Assembly (NCBI GenBank): GCA_002346545.1
Contig: DEAA01000010.1
Span: 7,062 to 13,003 of the forward strand
Length of the DNA stretch: 5,942 nucleotides
Source of the DNA: Acidobacteria bacterium UBA2994
GTDB lineage: Bacteria > Acidobacteriota > Vicinamibacteria > Vicinamibacterales > UBA8438
Reading direction: 5' to 3'
Notes under the pieces: generated by a model
Databases searched by the model: none
The model's input: only the letters and a program-made list of their open reading frames with translations
Told to the model about the DNA's origin: nothing
Shown: positions 5,933 through 5,942 of the stretch, piece by piece
How the letters are laid out: each line of letters opens with the position of its first letter
Position numbering within the stretch: the first letter of the stretch is position 1
Position numbers and translations under genes: made by a program

Positions 5933-5942
5933 GTCAGGTCAT

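Larger units (their letters stand above)
5797..5942. other. Putative end of an integrated element (beyond the tRNA crossover)
   Basis: Homology to tRNA-Leu stops near 5796/5797. When an element inserts into a tRNA gene, the orphan 3' half stays joined to the original downstream DNA, and its 5' side faces the element. Here that places the element to the right. The stretch has no sizeable open frame and looks less GC-rich than the genes to the left. It is rich in short repeats, as attachment-arm regions often are. No integrase gene is inside the window, so the element itself is inferred. Confidence 0.5.

Overview
The window is GC-rich chromosomal DNA with three complete genes on the + strand, a probable 3' tail of a fourth at the left edge, and a right-hand end that looks like the border of an integrated element. 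All three products start with signal peptides, and one is an outer-membrane TonB-dependent receptor, so the host is a diderm (Gram-negative type) bacterium. The high G+C and the secreted PQQ-like beta-propeller would suit Acidobacteriota or a similar lineage. That placement is a guess, because no marker gene is present.

Layout. Positions 1-89 may hold the end of an upstream gene. Positions 129-1961 encode a secreted 610-residue protein made of what look like four class II chelatase (CbiX/CbiK-like) modules. Positions 1949-3229 overlap it by 13 bases and encode a secreted PQQ-like beta-propeller protein. A 110-base gap follows, containing an 11-bp perfect GC-rich inverted repeat. Positions 3340-5616 encode a 758-residue TonB-dependent receptor whose plug resembles the heme/hemoglobin receptor family. 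From 5617 to the end there is no protein gene. This stretch holds a short direct repeat and, on the - strand at 5741-5796, the 3' part of a tRNA-Leu(CAA) running from the anticodon loop to CCA. The 5' half is missing. A cluster of small direct and inverted repeats follows in the last 60 bases.

How it may work together. A heme-type receptor next to an exported chelatase-fold protein recalls two known arrangements: the Porphyromonas gingivalis IhtA/IhtB pair (TonB receptor plus CbiK-like hemin-binding lipoprotein) and the periplasmic CbiK of Desulfovibrio. I infer a heme, tetrapyrrole or metal-chelate capture system in which the large chelatase-like protein binds or processes the ligand and the propeller acts as a partner or scaffold. 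Substrate and activity are unproven. Several residues expected at the active sites are missing or spread over different modules.

The orphan tRNA 3' half implies that a tRNA-targeting integrative element begins at about 5797 and extends rightward out of the window. The three genes lie on the side that was originally downstream of the tRNA.
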